64,000 nucleotides of DNA, taken from Argentina anserina (Eukaryota > Streptophyta > Magnoliopsida > Rosales > Rosaceae). Shown piece by piece: positions 1 through 13,413 of the stretch (position 1 is its first letter; every line of letters starts with the position of its first letter). Location of the stretch: assembly GCF_933775445.1 (NCBI RefSeq), contig NC_065873.1, forward strand, positions 22,258,001 to 22,322,000. The letters are read 5' to 3'. The notes beneath the pieces are model-generated. The model saw only the letters and a list, made by a program, of their open reading frames with translations. It had not been told where the DNA came from and did no database searches. Made by a program: the position numbers and the translations under genes.

Positions 1-3000
1 TGTAGTACCGATCGAAGTCACTCCTTCGAGCCATCCGCTCTGCTCTTGCAGGCATGTTGGCCCCTAAACAGATCCGTGGCTTCCTGATAGGGAGAAGAAC
101 ATAGGTTAATATCAATGTAAATTATGTAGTTCAACTTCCAGGAGATGTAAATCGATCTCCCACTAGATTAGAAAACTAAATGCAGGCTATTCAAAATAAA
201 ATATGCATCTCAAAACCACCACATTACATGATTCTATGACATCTTCTGTTGATTCCTAAAAAGGGAACAAATGCAAGAGCCTTGTAGCTTCGTGCTATTT
301 CCCACATCAGGAGACAATGAGATACTGGTAAAACACTACATGTCTACATCTATATTTAAAATTTACTGATTAAAATCCTTTCTTAATTTTAACTATTGCC
401 AGTGAAGTAGTAATGCCATGACTGTTCAAACCATGGTAATAGATTCCTCGGGACTTCAGTCGCAAAATACAGATAAAAGTCATAAAACTGGGTTAGTGAG
501 GCAATTATTGGGATATCCTTCATATGTCCCACAAACAACTATTGCCCAATGGATACCCCACCCATAAACACCAAGGCAAACCAACCCCCGATTATCACCA
601 AGACATCCATATCCATTAAAGAATGATTATCCCACCCATCAAATCCAAAACGACGATGCTCAACCACATTATGTTCTATAAATACTTGGTTAAACCCAGA
701 CCATGGAAAACCTTGGCAGTAAGCTCACAAGAAAATATCACAAATTGAATTATTAAAAACCTATACCTGCCGGACAAAACTCGATCCATGTCTTGCAGCT
801 CAGCTTCGAGGAACCGACAACCGCGCATAAACTTCTCATTCTGAAAAGAATCCTTTTGGCCTGCAAGTCACATAAACATTTAGAATTCAAATGATACAAT
901 GATCCATATAAAGCTACACACTAAGATACGGTCAATTACCAGAGCGCAAGAGAAAAGGTGACAGCGCCATCTTGTCATATGTATTGCCATCATAGAAGTG
1001 AAGACCAACCAGAAGACTGTAATCCATGATTCTCTCCGCTTCCAAGAATTCACAATCAAGATCAATTTGCCTGCCAATAATTTAACCAAGTTACCGTCAA
1101 GCACCAATAACAAAGAGCAAGAAGCAACCACGTAAAATTTAGTTAATGGAATGCGACTTACCTCATTAGCTCCTGGTACCATTTTCCTTGCAGGCGAAAC
1201 ACGAAATTGAGATCAAGGTCCTTCAGGGTTGTGATTTCATCAATCTCCCCCTCGGGCTTATCAGTTGTTCTACCATGGGAAGATCCTTTCAGGTCAAATC
1301 GTCTATGTATTCTATACTCTGAGCAGAACAAATTGCCCATCACTATAAACCTTGTCTGATTTCCAGTGAAACAACAACTGGTTAGGTACCATTCCTGACG
1401 AAGACATTAATAAAGAACCATGCTAAATTAGTCCACATAACATATACCTTCTGTCCGCCAACAGGTTTGACACAATGCACCCCGTAGAATTTAGTCACAA
1501 GAGAATTTTCATACCGCGACATGTGTCTATAATAACTTGGAAGCATCCTTATTAGCACCTGCGAACAAAATACAATAGGGTCATTCAAGCAGTTATCACC
1601 TTTAAACTGCTGCCTAATCAGGCAAATAACGTGGAATATAAGAAACAAACAAATTGCAAACCGCTAAATGTGCAAGACAGATGTTCTTTTGTTTCTAGAA
1701 AAGTGAGAGTTAAGAAGACAAAGGTCAAAACAGGTAGCAACTAACCTTGACTTCTGATTTTTTGACTGTCTTAATCATGAATCTATCATCCTGAGTCAGG
1801 TAAAAGAAGCTGCCGCTCTTCCCTGGAGAAGAAAGCTCCCTAAGAGCATCATTCCCACAAATAGCCAACATGTAGTCCGCAGGATCCACCTGGAAAAGCT
1901 CCCGCAGTCGCCTGAAAAACCCAAAGCGAATCAGTAACAGAAACAGATGGAAGATCACAGCAAACAAGACGCAAACACTTGCAGGATGACTGTAATTCAG
2001 CACCCGATGCTTGCTAAAATGTACAGCCCCTGGTTTCCGATTAAATAAATATGATCATCCAACAATAAAGGAAACAGTTCAACACACCTGAAAACCATAG
2101 GGCAGTAGTCCTTCCACCTAAACTCGAAAGATTGATGCGGCGGGGTTTTGCTGGATCCCTCCGGCGGAAACCTCGTCCAGAATTTCTCCTTCGGGTCAAA
2201 ATCACTGGGTTTCAGCTCCCTCACAATGGAAGCATGCTTCCCTATAGAGTACCTGAAAGTCGCACGATGAATCAAACACTACCCAACAAACAAAAAAGCA
2301 CACAACCAAAAGCTCACAAAGCTCACCTAATACCCAGCTGAAGGTTGAGCATCAAGTCGTAATTCTTATGCCCTTTGGAGATCGGCATCCCCGGTTTCTT
2401 GGGCTCGCCGGAGAAGCAGCAGGGGCTCCTCTTGAACTGCATAAGCGAGTCCCGATCGAAAGCAGTCCCGTTCCGGTAGAACATAGAAGCTTCCACATTA
2501 TCGATAATATCACAAGTAATATCCCCAGCTTCACCATCACTCTCCCATATACAAATCCTCGGGAATGTCCTCTCCGCCAAGCTCCCCCTACCTCCGTCCA
2601 CCGACGACCTCTTCCTCATCGTAATCGTCAGATTCTCCGCCGCAAACGGCCCAATGTTCTCAAAGCTCTGCTCCTTCCCGCCGTTAGCCGGATAAAACGT
2701 GCCGTTGAGTTGCTGTATCTTCAAATCCTTGTTCCAGCACCCGACGTAGCAGCTGCCGTCAGGCCATGTGAATATTCCGTTACCTTTGGGGACGCCGTTT
2801 TCCCACTGGCCGTCGTACTTGTTTCCATTGGCCCAAATCAACACGCCCCGGCCCGAAATGACGCCGGACTTCCACTCGCCGACGTACTCGTTGCCGTTCT
2901 GCCACACGTACCTCCCCTGGCCGTCCTGGAGGTTCCTCTTCCACGATCCCTCGTAGAAGTCGCCGTTGGCGTAGCGCTTCTGGCCCATCCCGTGCTTCCG

Positions 3001-3450
3001 ATCCGCCGACCACGACCCGCGGTAGGTGTCGCCGTCGGATCCGACAAACGTCCCGAACCCTTCCATCCGACCCGACTTGAACTCCCCCTCGTAAGTGGCG
3101 CCCGACGGCCACGAGAACTTCCCCTTCCCGGAGGCCTTCCCCTTCCGCCACTCCCCCTCGTACATGCAGCCGTCCGTCCACAGATACTTGCCGGATCCGT
3201 TCGGCGCCGACCCGGCGAAGCTCCCGATGTAGAGATCCCCGTTCGGCAGAAACCTCTCCGTGCTCGACTCCCCCGTCGTCGTAGGAGTGACGCGGCGAGT
3301 GCCGGCCTGAGATCGGTTCCGGCCTATCGACAGCGCGGGCGCCGCGACCACCAGCTGCGGCGGCGAGTCGTCTTCGCCTGACCTTTTCTTCTTCGCGCAG
3401 AGCACCACGTCGCTGGGAGAGGACTCACATAGCAGTGCCGCCTCAGGCAT
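1..3450 (-). CDS. PIP5K1: Phosphatidylinositol-4-phosphate 5-kinase, MORN-repeat type (PIP5K1/2-like), 3' end outside window
   Basis: The enzyme phosphorylates PI4P to PI(4,5)P2, mainly at the plasma membrane. Exons read on the minus strand: 3450-2327, 2252-2088, 1911-1746, 1558-1448, 1355-1162, 1070-940, 860-767 and 83 to below 1. All junctions are GT-AG and phases agree, giving about 689 visible residues. Exon 1 holds seven to eight MORN repeats (pattern NGDxYxGxW), then a linker with [15 protein letters not shown], typical of the PIP5K1/2 clade. Later exons carry the lipid-kinase core, including [12 protein letters not shown] and [14 protein letters not shown]. The start is the ATG at 3450; the codon at 3471 is GTG, so the apparent extension is not used. 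The activation segment and stop codon lie beyond position 1. The family is certain; the choice between PIP5K1 and PIP5K2 is not. Confidence 0.93.
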
Positions 3451-3800
3451 TTTCACCTCGCATATAGCCACACCGACACTCCCTTGTATCTACTCCCAAC
3501 AACAAACTCAAATATGACAACACTCAATGAAAGAATAACGGCATTCAGGCCGGTCTGGGGAGGAAGTAGTTCGCCGGGGAAGTGAACCCGGCGAGCATTT
3601 GAGAATGGAAAGGAAAAGAGGAGTGAAACGGAAATTAAAATTGGTTGCTCTCTCTGGCCTGGCTTGCTGTAGCTGTTTGCCTTCTTTCTTTCTCTTTAGT
3701 GCTTTGCGTTTGGGGAAATAGGTGGGAATCCACGAGCCAACACAAGGTGTGCAAGAGCCGAGAAAAGGATAGAGAGGCTCTAGACTCTTTTTAGAGAGAG
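3451..3800 (-). promoter_or_regulatory. 5' UTR/proximal promoter of the PIP5K gene
   Basis: This is the stretch directly upstream of the PIP5K start codon. It contains a pyrimidine-rich plus-strand tract (about 3676-3704), which is purine-rich in the sense of the gene, as is common in plant leaders. I saw no TATA box that clearly fixes the transcription start. The limits are inferred only from position. Confidence 0.35.
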
Positions 3801-6800
3801 AAACACCACACTCTCACTCCTTATCTCATTCATTCCCGTCCTAGAGTGAGAGTTTCTAAATTTTTACACTACTTTCTTTTCTTTAAATATCAGGGAACCG
3901 GTTTAACCGGTATATTGATGAGAGCCGGCTTTTGCATTGGGAAGCGATGCTGAGCTTTTGGCGCCCGGAATTATCTCATTGGTCCAGCTCAGCCGGTGTG
4001 GTAATGTAAGGACGATTTTGCCCCCACGGGTGCGGTACCGTTTGAATTCCCGTCCCTCTGTTGGTACGCCGATTGGTGTCGTGTCGTGACGTGACGGAAG
4101 CAACTAGGAATAGAGGGGGGGGGAGCAACCAAGGCTGATGACAGAGGCGTAGGGGTAGATTTTGTAATTTCCACCACGTAATCCGAATCGCCCTTGTCTT
4201 TTCCAGCGATTCTGGTCACGTAATTACGATTGTCACCCTCTCGTTTTCCTTTTATTACGGTTTTGTTTGGTGGTCCCGGTCGACACGTCCACGGTTTTTC
4301 CCTGGTTGGGCTTCTGAGAATGAAACGAACCGTTTTGGGGCTTCGACCTGTTTCAAGGCTAAGATTGTGGCTACGTTATAATTATCGCTATTAATGGACG
4401 TTCCTTCCTTTTAGAAATATTAAATTTTCTTTTAATTGTTTTTCCTTTTTTGGTGGTTGGTTGATTGGGTTATTATTGATGCAAGAGATTGGTTGTTGCG
4501 GTTGTTTTCGGAAGAATATATCTCGATATCTAATTTCCTGTACTGTCATTTTAATTATTATTGTTGGGATTTTATTATTTATTTTGGTAGATGATGAACT
4601 ATAATGGTCGTATTATAGCATTTGGGTGTCTCGCTTTCAACTATAAGAATGGAAAACGATGTTTTTGATTGCGAGAGACATATGGAATTTAGTATTAGGG
4701 TTTGTAGTTTGTTACCAAATCCAGGTGGACTGGAGATTGTCAAATGTGTAATAAGGATTCAATAATGTAGAAGATGGATCATATTCTTCTTATGAGGTTA
4801 TATTTTTTTGAGGGTTTGTGGTGCAGCATATATGCTGGTCCAAATAAATTAATGATATCTAAGCTGATGGAAGTTTTGGGCATGTTAACTAGCACTCTTG
4901 AGAAACCTTCTTCTCCGAGTTGGGACAACGTATTTTTTTTTAGAATGGTCAAGAAAATTTATTATGGGCAACATAATTTTTGAAATTATATACATACGTG
5001 TGTCATGATATTAATCGGTGTTTTTAAATGTTGAACATAGTCAAATTCATTAGAGATTGTGTGAATAGTGCATTTCTTGTTATATTAAATCTTGAAGCGA
5101 GATGAATCAATTTTTTAAACACATTGATATATAAATTAAAGAAGTCATAGCTCTTAGCAAACAGTGTAATCTGTGTTAGACACCATATTCTTTAATCAGA
5201 GATGATCTCAATAATAACACTTTCGACTTTTATTTTCGATACATGTAGATATTGGACATGTAGTGTTGGACATGTAGATATGTCGAATGATATAATATAT
5301 TTGAGATTGTTGGGCACATATTTGACTCACAACTTGGTATTGGGATTAGACCAATTTATTTTTCGTTCTAATTCTAGCATGTTCGTATTGGGATTACATG
5401 CACTATTTAAAAAAGAATGATTGGTACCATGTTTGAAAACTAACCCTAGTCAAAAGGGGAAAAGATGAATCTGTATGTGCAAATAGAGCTTCGGAAATGG
5501 TGACGTGGTACACAGTGAACAATCATACAAAAGCCATAGACAGGTATTGTGGCACGTGTGGCCCATTTGGACCAATTTCAAGTAGTGAGTTTGTCCGATT
5601 ACAAAACAAGAATAGGAAACCCAAACCTGGTACAAAATGAATGAATATATAGAGTAAAGGTCATTCTCATTCTCATCTGAATCGATCTGGCTTGTTTATT
5701 ATGATGGCATTTCATTTTCCAAACACCAACCTTCTACTGTGTGAATGATGATGATGATTGTGATCGAAGTTACTGTTTTTAGTTTACTCAAACTTACTTA
5801 GAAGTTAATTGTTTAGATGACTAGAAGATCTGATTAACAAGCTTTGATGATTAGAATGTGTACATTGTGTTTGCATGGACGTTGTTCTTACACATCCATG
5901 GTACTTGGCCTTTCTCTTTCGTAATCCATAAATAAGAACAGGCTTTCAAAATGTTGATGTTAGATTTTTCTATTTCTTTGACTTCATATAGCCCCTTTAA
6001 AGATCTTATTTAGCATTTCTCAGATATGAATTGTATTATCTTTGTCTTACAAACTCACGAGAACTCACCATATAATTTTTTTTTACAATTATCATTGTTA
6101 TGATGCGACTTCTTTAAAATTTTACTTTGTAATCGAGCGTTAACCTAACCTTCATAAAATAATGGTTTTTTTTTTTCAGTTGTGCATGGATGTTGTTCCA
6201 GCTTCCAACTTAGATCCATGACATATAGCCTATCAAAACCATATATTTGAGACTAATTTGGATCATTGACGACATAACTTAAAGAAAATTAAACTACATA
6301 CGGTACTTTCATGACGTCCACATAGGGTTCTTCCACACCTTGTATTAGACTCGATCAATTACCAATTTTGATTACATCGCAATGACGTCGCGAAATGGTT
6401 TGGTCCATACTCCGTGCTTACGTTCTAACATCGAGGGTAGCTCATGTTCTTAGCACGAAGTACACATTAATTTCTGAAATAAAGAAGAGTTTAGGCATTA
6501 TTAGGTAGATCAACCCTAGCTTTTACAGTTTTGTAGAACAACCCATAATCGAGTACAATAGTAGATTTGGAGGCTACAGATTACAGAAAGGAAATAAATA
6601 GGTTCACTGATATGAGCGGCCTTTCTGCATGTTCTGGATAATCAATTAATCATGGTCGATCTTATTGTTCCTTTGCAAAAGCATATGTGTGAATCCTATC
6701 AATTCGAATCATGCATGATCAGTAAACATTACCTTACCTCTTTTCGTGATCGATCTAAATAACGAGGCCCCAGGTCTTGATGATATATGGGGTAAGCAAT

Positions 6801-8695
6801 AAAGCTAGCTGTTATATTTCTCTATACAATTCAATTTCAACCCAGTACTACTTAACCACCGCCAATTGATTTCAATTTTTACCAAATTGTTCGATCAAAG
6901 TTGAACACGACAAGATTTGATCTACGTACTAGCTATGGGATGTTATTGATTAGCCATGGTACATGTTTGATTATTAGGCGGCTGATTACGTGCGTGAGAG
7001 TGATTTAATTGGATAACCATGGCCACCTTGATCTACAAATAGCATTATCGTGCACCATGCCATTAGGATTTTGAACTTGTACGTTTTTCTCAGTATACGT
7101 ACGTCTCTCGACGACAATGCAGTGATTATGTATTTTAGGTTGATAGCTTCATCGACATCGATCGGTCTTTTATTATTTCAGATTTTCAGTCTTGAGTAAT
7201 GGATGGATTATGATCGATTTGGAATTCCTGGTGGAACCTCACTACATTTGAGGCTTGTGAATTGTATGGATCACTTGATTTAATAAATCGCAACCATAGA
7301 ACAACCAAGTTTGAGTACCATAGATAGTGAGAATATGTTAAGATCACCATCGATCGATCCTTCCATCAACGGAAAAACGATGTGTGATTATTATGCTTTT
7401 TTGTTTGTTGATTCTTTCGTATTGTAATTTGTTACGATAATCTTAATCATTCCACGTTCCATTTGTAGACACTATGAATTCAAACAGATAAAATTAAAAA
7501 TTACACCTTCATGACAGAAACAAACTTAATTATTTCAATGTCTTGATCTTTTCTTTGATATGGCGCCAAATTGAGAGAGGCTCGTATATATTTTGTATAC
7601 TGTTTCCAGCTAGTCACGTACCACAAACTACTGAACCATCAAATTTAAATCAAACACGAAATCTACCAAAATAGGAATATATATCATATCTGATATTTTA
7701 AGAAAGTTGCTAATTGTTGCCTCCCCCCATAATAATACAATGTGTCTCGACGACTTTCTACATGAGCTTAAGTCTCTGTTTTCTTCTTAATCCCTATTAA
7801 TGATATTATTAAGAACCTGTCATGGTTTAGTAAGTGATTTGCCATGATCTACTGTATAAAAATTGAGCTTTGAAGATTTTGATTGCTCCTTCGAGTTATT
7901 TAATGGAAACATCGAACATGTTGCCTACCACCAATGAAATAATAATTAAGTGATCGATCACCAATTATATGAACAATAATTAATAGAGCAACTAATTAAT
8001 TAAATACATTCTCTCCTCTTATCAATCACCAGTCAAAATTTGGATATGCAGCAACCCAATAATGCAGAATTCTAGTATCCCAGTCTTATCTGTGTGATCG
8101 TACGTATTTAAGTATTTATAACTATATATCTATTTAACTACATATCTACATTGCTGCAAGATTTTGAATTATGGTTTCCAGGGTTCGATTCATTAAGTTG
8201 TTTATCTGTCAAATGCTAAAACATTAATATAGATGTAATCTCATCCCCATCCACTTATATATTTATGTATATAAATATATATATACGTCTCATATATACA
8301 TTGAGTCATTGAGATTAAAATGACTACGAAACACCAGCTGACATCGAGTAGTTGAGCTGTGATAAATCTATGAGAAACCCTAAATCAACCTGCAAGGAAT
8401 CTTGGAGGAGATAATGAGACGTAGACGAGGTAGAGGGAGAGAGAGGCACGCATTTGAGTGGCAACCAAACATTGAAAGATCGAGCTCAAGGGCTTCTTGT
8501 TTGATACTTTGATATATGCATGCACCTCTCTCACAGTTAAAAACAACAACAGATGATATGATCATATATTGGAATTGGACCACTGAAAGCTCAATTTAAG
8601 AATATTGTGTGAGACCTGCCTGCCACAACCAAAATGTTCTCCGGCACTATATACAATATAGATTATAGAATATAAATTGCAGGTCACCATGTCTA

Positions 8696-8714
8696 AACAC
8701 ACACACACACACAC
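8696..8714. repeat. (AC)n microsatellite
   Basis: A simple run of AC dinucleotides in gene-poor DNA, read directly from the sequence. Confidence 0.85.
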
Positions 8715-8806
8715 TTTTCATAGGTACAATATAACAACTCAGACTAGTATTTATCTATGAAGAAAGCACCACGTATTACACTATTATTATTGATTCATCA
8801 ATAACT

Positions 8807-8886
8807 GAGATTATGAAAAACTGAAGAAACAATACCTTATTATGGTGAGATTATTAAAAACTGAAGAAACAATACATTATCAAGGT
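8807..8886. repeat. Two-copy 40-bp tandem repeat
   Basis: Units at 8807-8846 and 8847-8886 share the core AAAAACTGAAGAAACAATAC and differ at a few positions. It looks like an old local duplication with no coding content. Confidence 0.75.
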
Positions 8887-10384
8887 AAAAAATATGGTTC
8901 CATGAAGTATTTTGTATTGAGCCCGTATTGCTAATTTGTCAACAATGAAATGCCTTCCACCTGATGTGATGGACGAAAAACGTGCATATAGATGCTTTCT
9001 GCTCAATCCTCTTTAACATCGTAGTGAGTAGTGACTGGTGACATGTTTATTTTCTAGGTTTTATCCATCACACATGCAAAACAAGTTAGAGAGTTTCAAG
9101 TTTGTGATACATAGAAACTAACCGGACATCATCTACCGAATGCGATACAACTCAAGCTAGCACAGATCGATATGAAATACCAAGGGCTCAATCAAACGAG
9201 GCACAACTGATCGAGGGGCACCAAATCTAACCAACGTCCTAGAGGTTCTTGGCTCATGAGCTAAAGAATGAAGCTCATTCTTCTCATTCAAGGAAGTCAA
9301 CTTATTGTTGATGATTACTTGGTGAAATGATGGGTCTAACGGCTAAAACTAGCATCTTGGAGAGTTGGTCGAAAGTCATTCAGGCTCCAAACCCAGAATC
9401 TATATACACCATCTAACTTAAACACGACCAGTTCCAATTTTCCTAGCTGTAATATTCGAATTCCGTCGGGACTTCCTATATAATAGTGAGGGTGATCGAT
9501 TGGTAACTATGTACAGGCAAAACCAACTAAGAAATTTGCAATTGTCGTTTTTGGTCCCGAAGTGAGAGAAGTGCTCAACCAAGTTAACCAACTAGCTTCC
9601 TCTTTCCTCAGTTGCAAATTTTTGTCTGGCAACCACAAACCAAACCAACTTGGGGTAATAAATTCTGGAATACAACTCATAGCTTAGTAGAAAGTCACTA
9701 TTACCAAGTCACTCTTACATGGCACCTCCCCTCCTTTATAATTACGTGCTTCCAAATAGGGTATATGTATCTATCTCATGCAGTGGTATAGTGCTATATT
9801 GCCCAATTATCCCAAACATTACCTCTCTTTTCACTTGAGTGGTACGCTTTGTGGGATTTGAGAAAAATATCGAAAATGAAGAACGCAAGTGTATATATAA
9901 GACAAAAGGAAGTTTATTGTTTGAGGGCATACATTTCAGATAGGGTTTTGTATTGTATTGTAATTATGGTTAATGTACGCCGTGGCTGATGTTATACTTT
10001 ATTCAAAACTAACCTCAAGATTTAGATAGTCAACAACGAAATATAAAGAAAGTGAGCTATATATATGTAATAACCCTAAATTTCAAACAACATTTGAGTG
10101 GATTTGAATTCTTTAAAATTGTGAAATTTAATTAGAATGGATGTGATTGGTTGCGATGTTATAAAACGAGCGACGGATACGTTCTCGGAACGTTTAATTT
10201 GAAAAACATTACGTTTCCGCAACGTATATATCGACTTTTATTCCGTCGATCGGTTGCGAAAACTTCCTTCACGAAAGTTGTAGAGCTCGTCGATACGAGT
10301 TCGAGAGTATGTGACGCGTTCTAATCGGACGACGTACGTGAAAGTTATTAACGACGGAAGTTAGTTTCCGATTTTGGGAGGGGG

Positions 10385-10392
10385 TATAAAAG
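10385..10392 (+). promoter_or_regulatory. TATA box of the 5' LTR promoter
   Basis: TATAAAAG sits about 320 bp into the LTR, just before a pyrimidine-rich (CT)n leader at about 10463-10519. That is the expected arrangement for a plant LTR promoter. The same motif lies at 18254-18261 in the 3' LTR. Confidence 0.65.
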
Positions 10393-10457
10393 GAAATGTT
10401 TTGGAGCTAGGGTTCCCATAATTGGAAACCCTTTCACCCCTCACTCACCCGCCTCCC

Positions 10458-10462
<5 letters not shown>

Positions 10463-10519
<57 letters not shown>
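10463..10519 (+). repeat. (CT)n microsatellite in the 5' LTR
   Basis: A CT run with one TTT interruption. The matching tract in the 3' LTR (about 18333-18404) is 16 bp longer and has one extra C change. That difference accounts for the whole length difference between the two LTRs. Confidence 0.85.
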
Positions 10520-10520
<1 letters not shown>

Positions 10521-11317
10521 GGTTCCTCCCTCTTCCGAATCGATCTCCCTCACCGATCTCCACCCCTGTCCATCGTGGCTTGCACCGCCGCCCCTACGGC
10601 CTTGCGAGCTCCGCAGCAAGCAACCCCGAGTTCCCCCACACCGTGCCTCACTGCCACGAGCATCGACAAGCTCGGAGGTCATCGCTGCATCACGCGTCGT
10701 CACCTACAATCGGAGGGGACCAACCGCCGCACCCCACCTCGTCTTGACTCAAGCACGATCGACTCCGACACTCTCAAGACGTCGATTAGGTGAGGGCTTG
10801 ATTTTATTTGGTTTTGTTGATTGTTGTTGTGAAATTGGTTTGAATCAGAGGTGAATTGATGGAGGATCGGAGGAGGAGGAGAGATAGGGATACCGCCGCC
10901 CTAGGCGGCGCGTGTGGAGGTGTTGGGTGGCGTAAGGGCTGCCTAGGATCGGAGGAAGGAAGAGGGGGAGGAGGGGGAGAGTTTGGGCACGGTGGTGACA
11001 TCACACGCGCCGGTTTTGGGCTCGGCGCGTGGGCCCCACGCGCTGCCGGCCGGAGGTGGCGCGTGTACCCCACGCGCCGCCACGTGCGGCGGTGTGAAAA
11101 TGTTTTCCGATAGGGGTATTTTGGTAATTTACTTAAATGTAAATTTTATTTACTACGGTAAATGTAATTAAATTTTACTACGGTAAATGTAATTAAATTT
11201 TACCTTCGGTAAATGTAATTATAAATTACTTTCAGTAAATGTAAAAAAGTAATTTTGTAAAGGGTAATTTAGTAAATTTTATTTACTGAATTTGTATTTA
11301 CATTTAAATCGTACGTA

Positions 11318-11514
11318 TACGTACAGAAATACGTATTAATATTTATACGTACAGAAATACGTATTAATATTTATACATACAGAAATACGTATTAATAATT
11401 ATACGTACAGAAATACATATATATTATTTATACGTACAGAAATACGTATATAATAATTATATGTACAGAAATACGTATATATTATTTATACGTACAGAAA
11501 TACGTATTAATTGA
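11318..11514 (+). repeat. 28-bp tandem repeat array inside the LTR (seven units)
   Basis: Units follow the pattern TACGTACAGAAATACGTA plus an AT-rich filler, with starts spaced 28 bp apart (11318, 11346 and so on). Each unit contains two copies of the palindrome TACGTA. The array recurs in the 3' LTR at about 19203-19399. Confidence 0.85.
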
Positions 11515-11953
11515 GTAGTGTACAGTAACCGTGAATAATGAACAGTGAACAGTAACTTCGTGAAACCGAAAATTGCTGAACAGTAATCGATTATTACTGT
11601 TCGGCATTTAAAGGTTTACGAAACGATTCTAAATTCTTTTCTTATCTTTTCAAGGTGATCGTTAAATCAAGAAAAGGAATTATCATCGGGAATTGTGGAA
11701 TTACGCTCGAGTCGTTAAGGTGAGTAAAATCTCACTGAATTACGAATCTACCCTCGTGGTGATTCAACATTTTTGCAAGTGTGTTTATCAAATGAATTAC
11801 AACATGTATATAATTTAGTGGACTACATATATACCGTATAATGGTAATAAGTACATATATATATATAGTTCATTAAATTACGTACTGTTATTAATTCATT
11901 AACAATAGTCATTTCGGTGACGGAAAATTTTGCATGAGTATGTGATTTGAATG

Positions 11954-12327
11954 GTACAATATGATGTGAGAATATTGTACGTAATTCTTCAGGTGTTTAT
12001 GAAATATGACATGTATAGGATATAGTGGACTATGTATATATTGTATAAATGGTAATAAATACGAATATATATAGTTTGCTATATAATATACTGTTATGAT
12101 TTTTATTGTGGTGATATCGTGAAAGTTTTAAAACGTACAATATGATGAGTGATTATTGTACATGATTTATCACGGAGAATGTTAAAAATTGTGATTTGTC
12201 TTCGGACGTGATGTGTGGTACAATATGATGTGTGATTATTGTACGTGACTTTTAACATTGAGATTGTTAAAATGTGAATTGTCTTCGGACCTGATTTTTG
12301 GTACAATATGATGTGAGATTATTGTAC
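11954..12327 (+). repeat. Four dispersed 27-nt hairpins in the LTR
   Basis: Each is GTACAATA, an 11-nt loop resembling TGATGTGAGAA, then TATTGTAC, so the 8-bp arms are perfect complements. They lie at 11954-11980, 12135-12161, 12218-12244 and 12301-12327. The set is repeated in the 3' LTR. Function is unknown; they could be protein-binding sites or RNA stem-loops. Confidence 0.8.
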
Positions 12328-13126
12328 GTGTTTGGCAAGTCGGAACCTAGCCTTTGGCCGGGCGAAAGTTACGATACAGTTAGAGCTCTAGTCTGTCTGC
12401 CTTAGTACTGCATGCGAGGTAACGGGTGGTTATCTGCTCATGGGTACTCGGTGTATTTTGGATGTTGGGTAGCGGGTGGCTATCCAATATCAACGGTGTA
12501 TTACGAGAGGGGTAACAGATGTGTACCAGCGTTCTTGGTACCCGTATTATAAATGCATTGGGTAACCAGAAGGGTTACTTAATTTCCTCATGAGCTTTTT
12601 ATTTCATATTTCTTTGGGTCAACCAGATGGGCTGACCATTGGCTCATGGGGGCATTTATATTTGTTGTTTGTGATCTTTCGTATATTTTGATATGCGAAT
12701 TATATTTTGATTTTTACTCATACGAGCTATAAGCTTACCGGGTTTGTGTTTACAATCCCGGTGCACCAATTCGATAGTGTAGGGGATAATTCCGCAAGTG
12801 CTGTTTAGTGGAGGTTGAGTGTCGACTACAGAGGCTCGAAGTTGTTCGGATCCTACTTGTGGTGAGATTTTAGCATGGATTTGTGTGTGAGGATTTGTGT
12901 AATTTCATTTTCGAGATTTGTGAGTGATTTGTGAGGATTATTACATTTCCATTTTATGTATGGATTATAAATTGGGTTGTAATAATTGGTTGTCTGAGTT
13001 GTATTGAGAACTCAGAATTGATCCGCTGTAACACTTAAATGATTTCGATTTATTTGAGATTATTTTGTGGTTAACGACTTTAGAAACTTTGAGTTTTTAA
13101 GCTCGAAATTTCGGGGTCGTTACAGT

Positions 13127-13139
13127 TGGTATCAGAGCC
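13127..13139 (+). other. Primer-binding site (initiator Met tRNA)
   Basis: TGGTATCAGAGCC starts two bases after the 5' LTR. It is complementary to the 3' end of plant initiator tRNA-Met, the usual primer of plant Ty3/gypsy and many Ty1/copia elements. Confidence 0.93.
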
Positions 13140-13413
13140 TAAGTGCGTATTTGGCGATTATCAATACCATCCGGGAGCGATGATCCGACTGCAGGCGGGC
13201 TCCCATCACATACTCCCCGGTATTGATATGTCGTTGGGTACGCGAGAGTGTTTTAGGAGCCATACCTAATGGTTTGGTCCTCCGAGAAGTATCGTGATGA
13301 TACTTCGATGATTGATCTTATCCTGAAATTTCATGTTAATACCTATTGAATCTGTTTTAGTTGAATTCGAAGATTTCACAAGTATTGACTAAGTGTTTCG
13401 TTGTTTGAAGGTG

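Larger units (their letters stand above)
3801..10060. other. Gene-poor intergenic DNA between PIP5K and the retrotransposon
   Basis: About 6.3 kb of AT-rich sequence with only short, unconvincing open frames on either strand. It holds a short (AC)n tract at about 8696-8714 and a 40-bp imperfect direct repeat at 8807-8886. I found no recognisable protein-coding remnant, tRNA or complete transposon. Confidence 0.6.
10066..13124 (+). repeat. 5' LTR (3059 bp)
   Basis: It begins TGTAATAACCCTAAAT and ends GTCGTTACA, and the same ends recur in the 3' LTR. It contains a TATA box (10385-10392), a CT-rich leader, three degenerate units built on ACGGTAAATGTAATTA (about 11150-11220), seven 28-bp tandem units (about 11318-11514) and four near-identical 27-nt hairpins (11954-12327). 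Short open frames inside it occur identically in both LTRs and show no known domain, so I do not treat them as genes. Confidence 0.96.

Noticed and set aside
2368..3381. Long plus-strand open frame (337 codons)
   Set aside because: It lies exactly opposite PIP5K exon 1; the MORN repeats on the minus strand explain the lack of stops.
10856..11171. Open frames rich in Arg/Gly inside the LTR
   Set aside because: The same frames recur at 18741-19056 in the other LTR, have no domain, and reflect GC-rich leader sequence.
11318..11514. CRISPR-like regular repeats
   Set aside because: Units are contiguous 28-bp tandem repeats with no unique spacers, within a plant LTR.
13127..13139. Possible tRNA fragment
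   Set aside because: Only 13 bases match; it is the retrotransposon primer-binding site.
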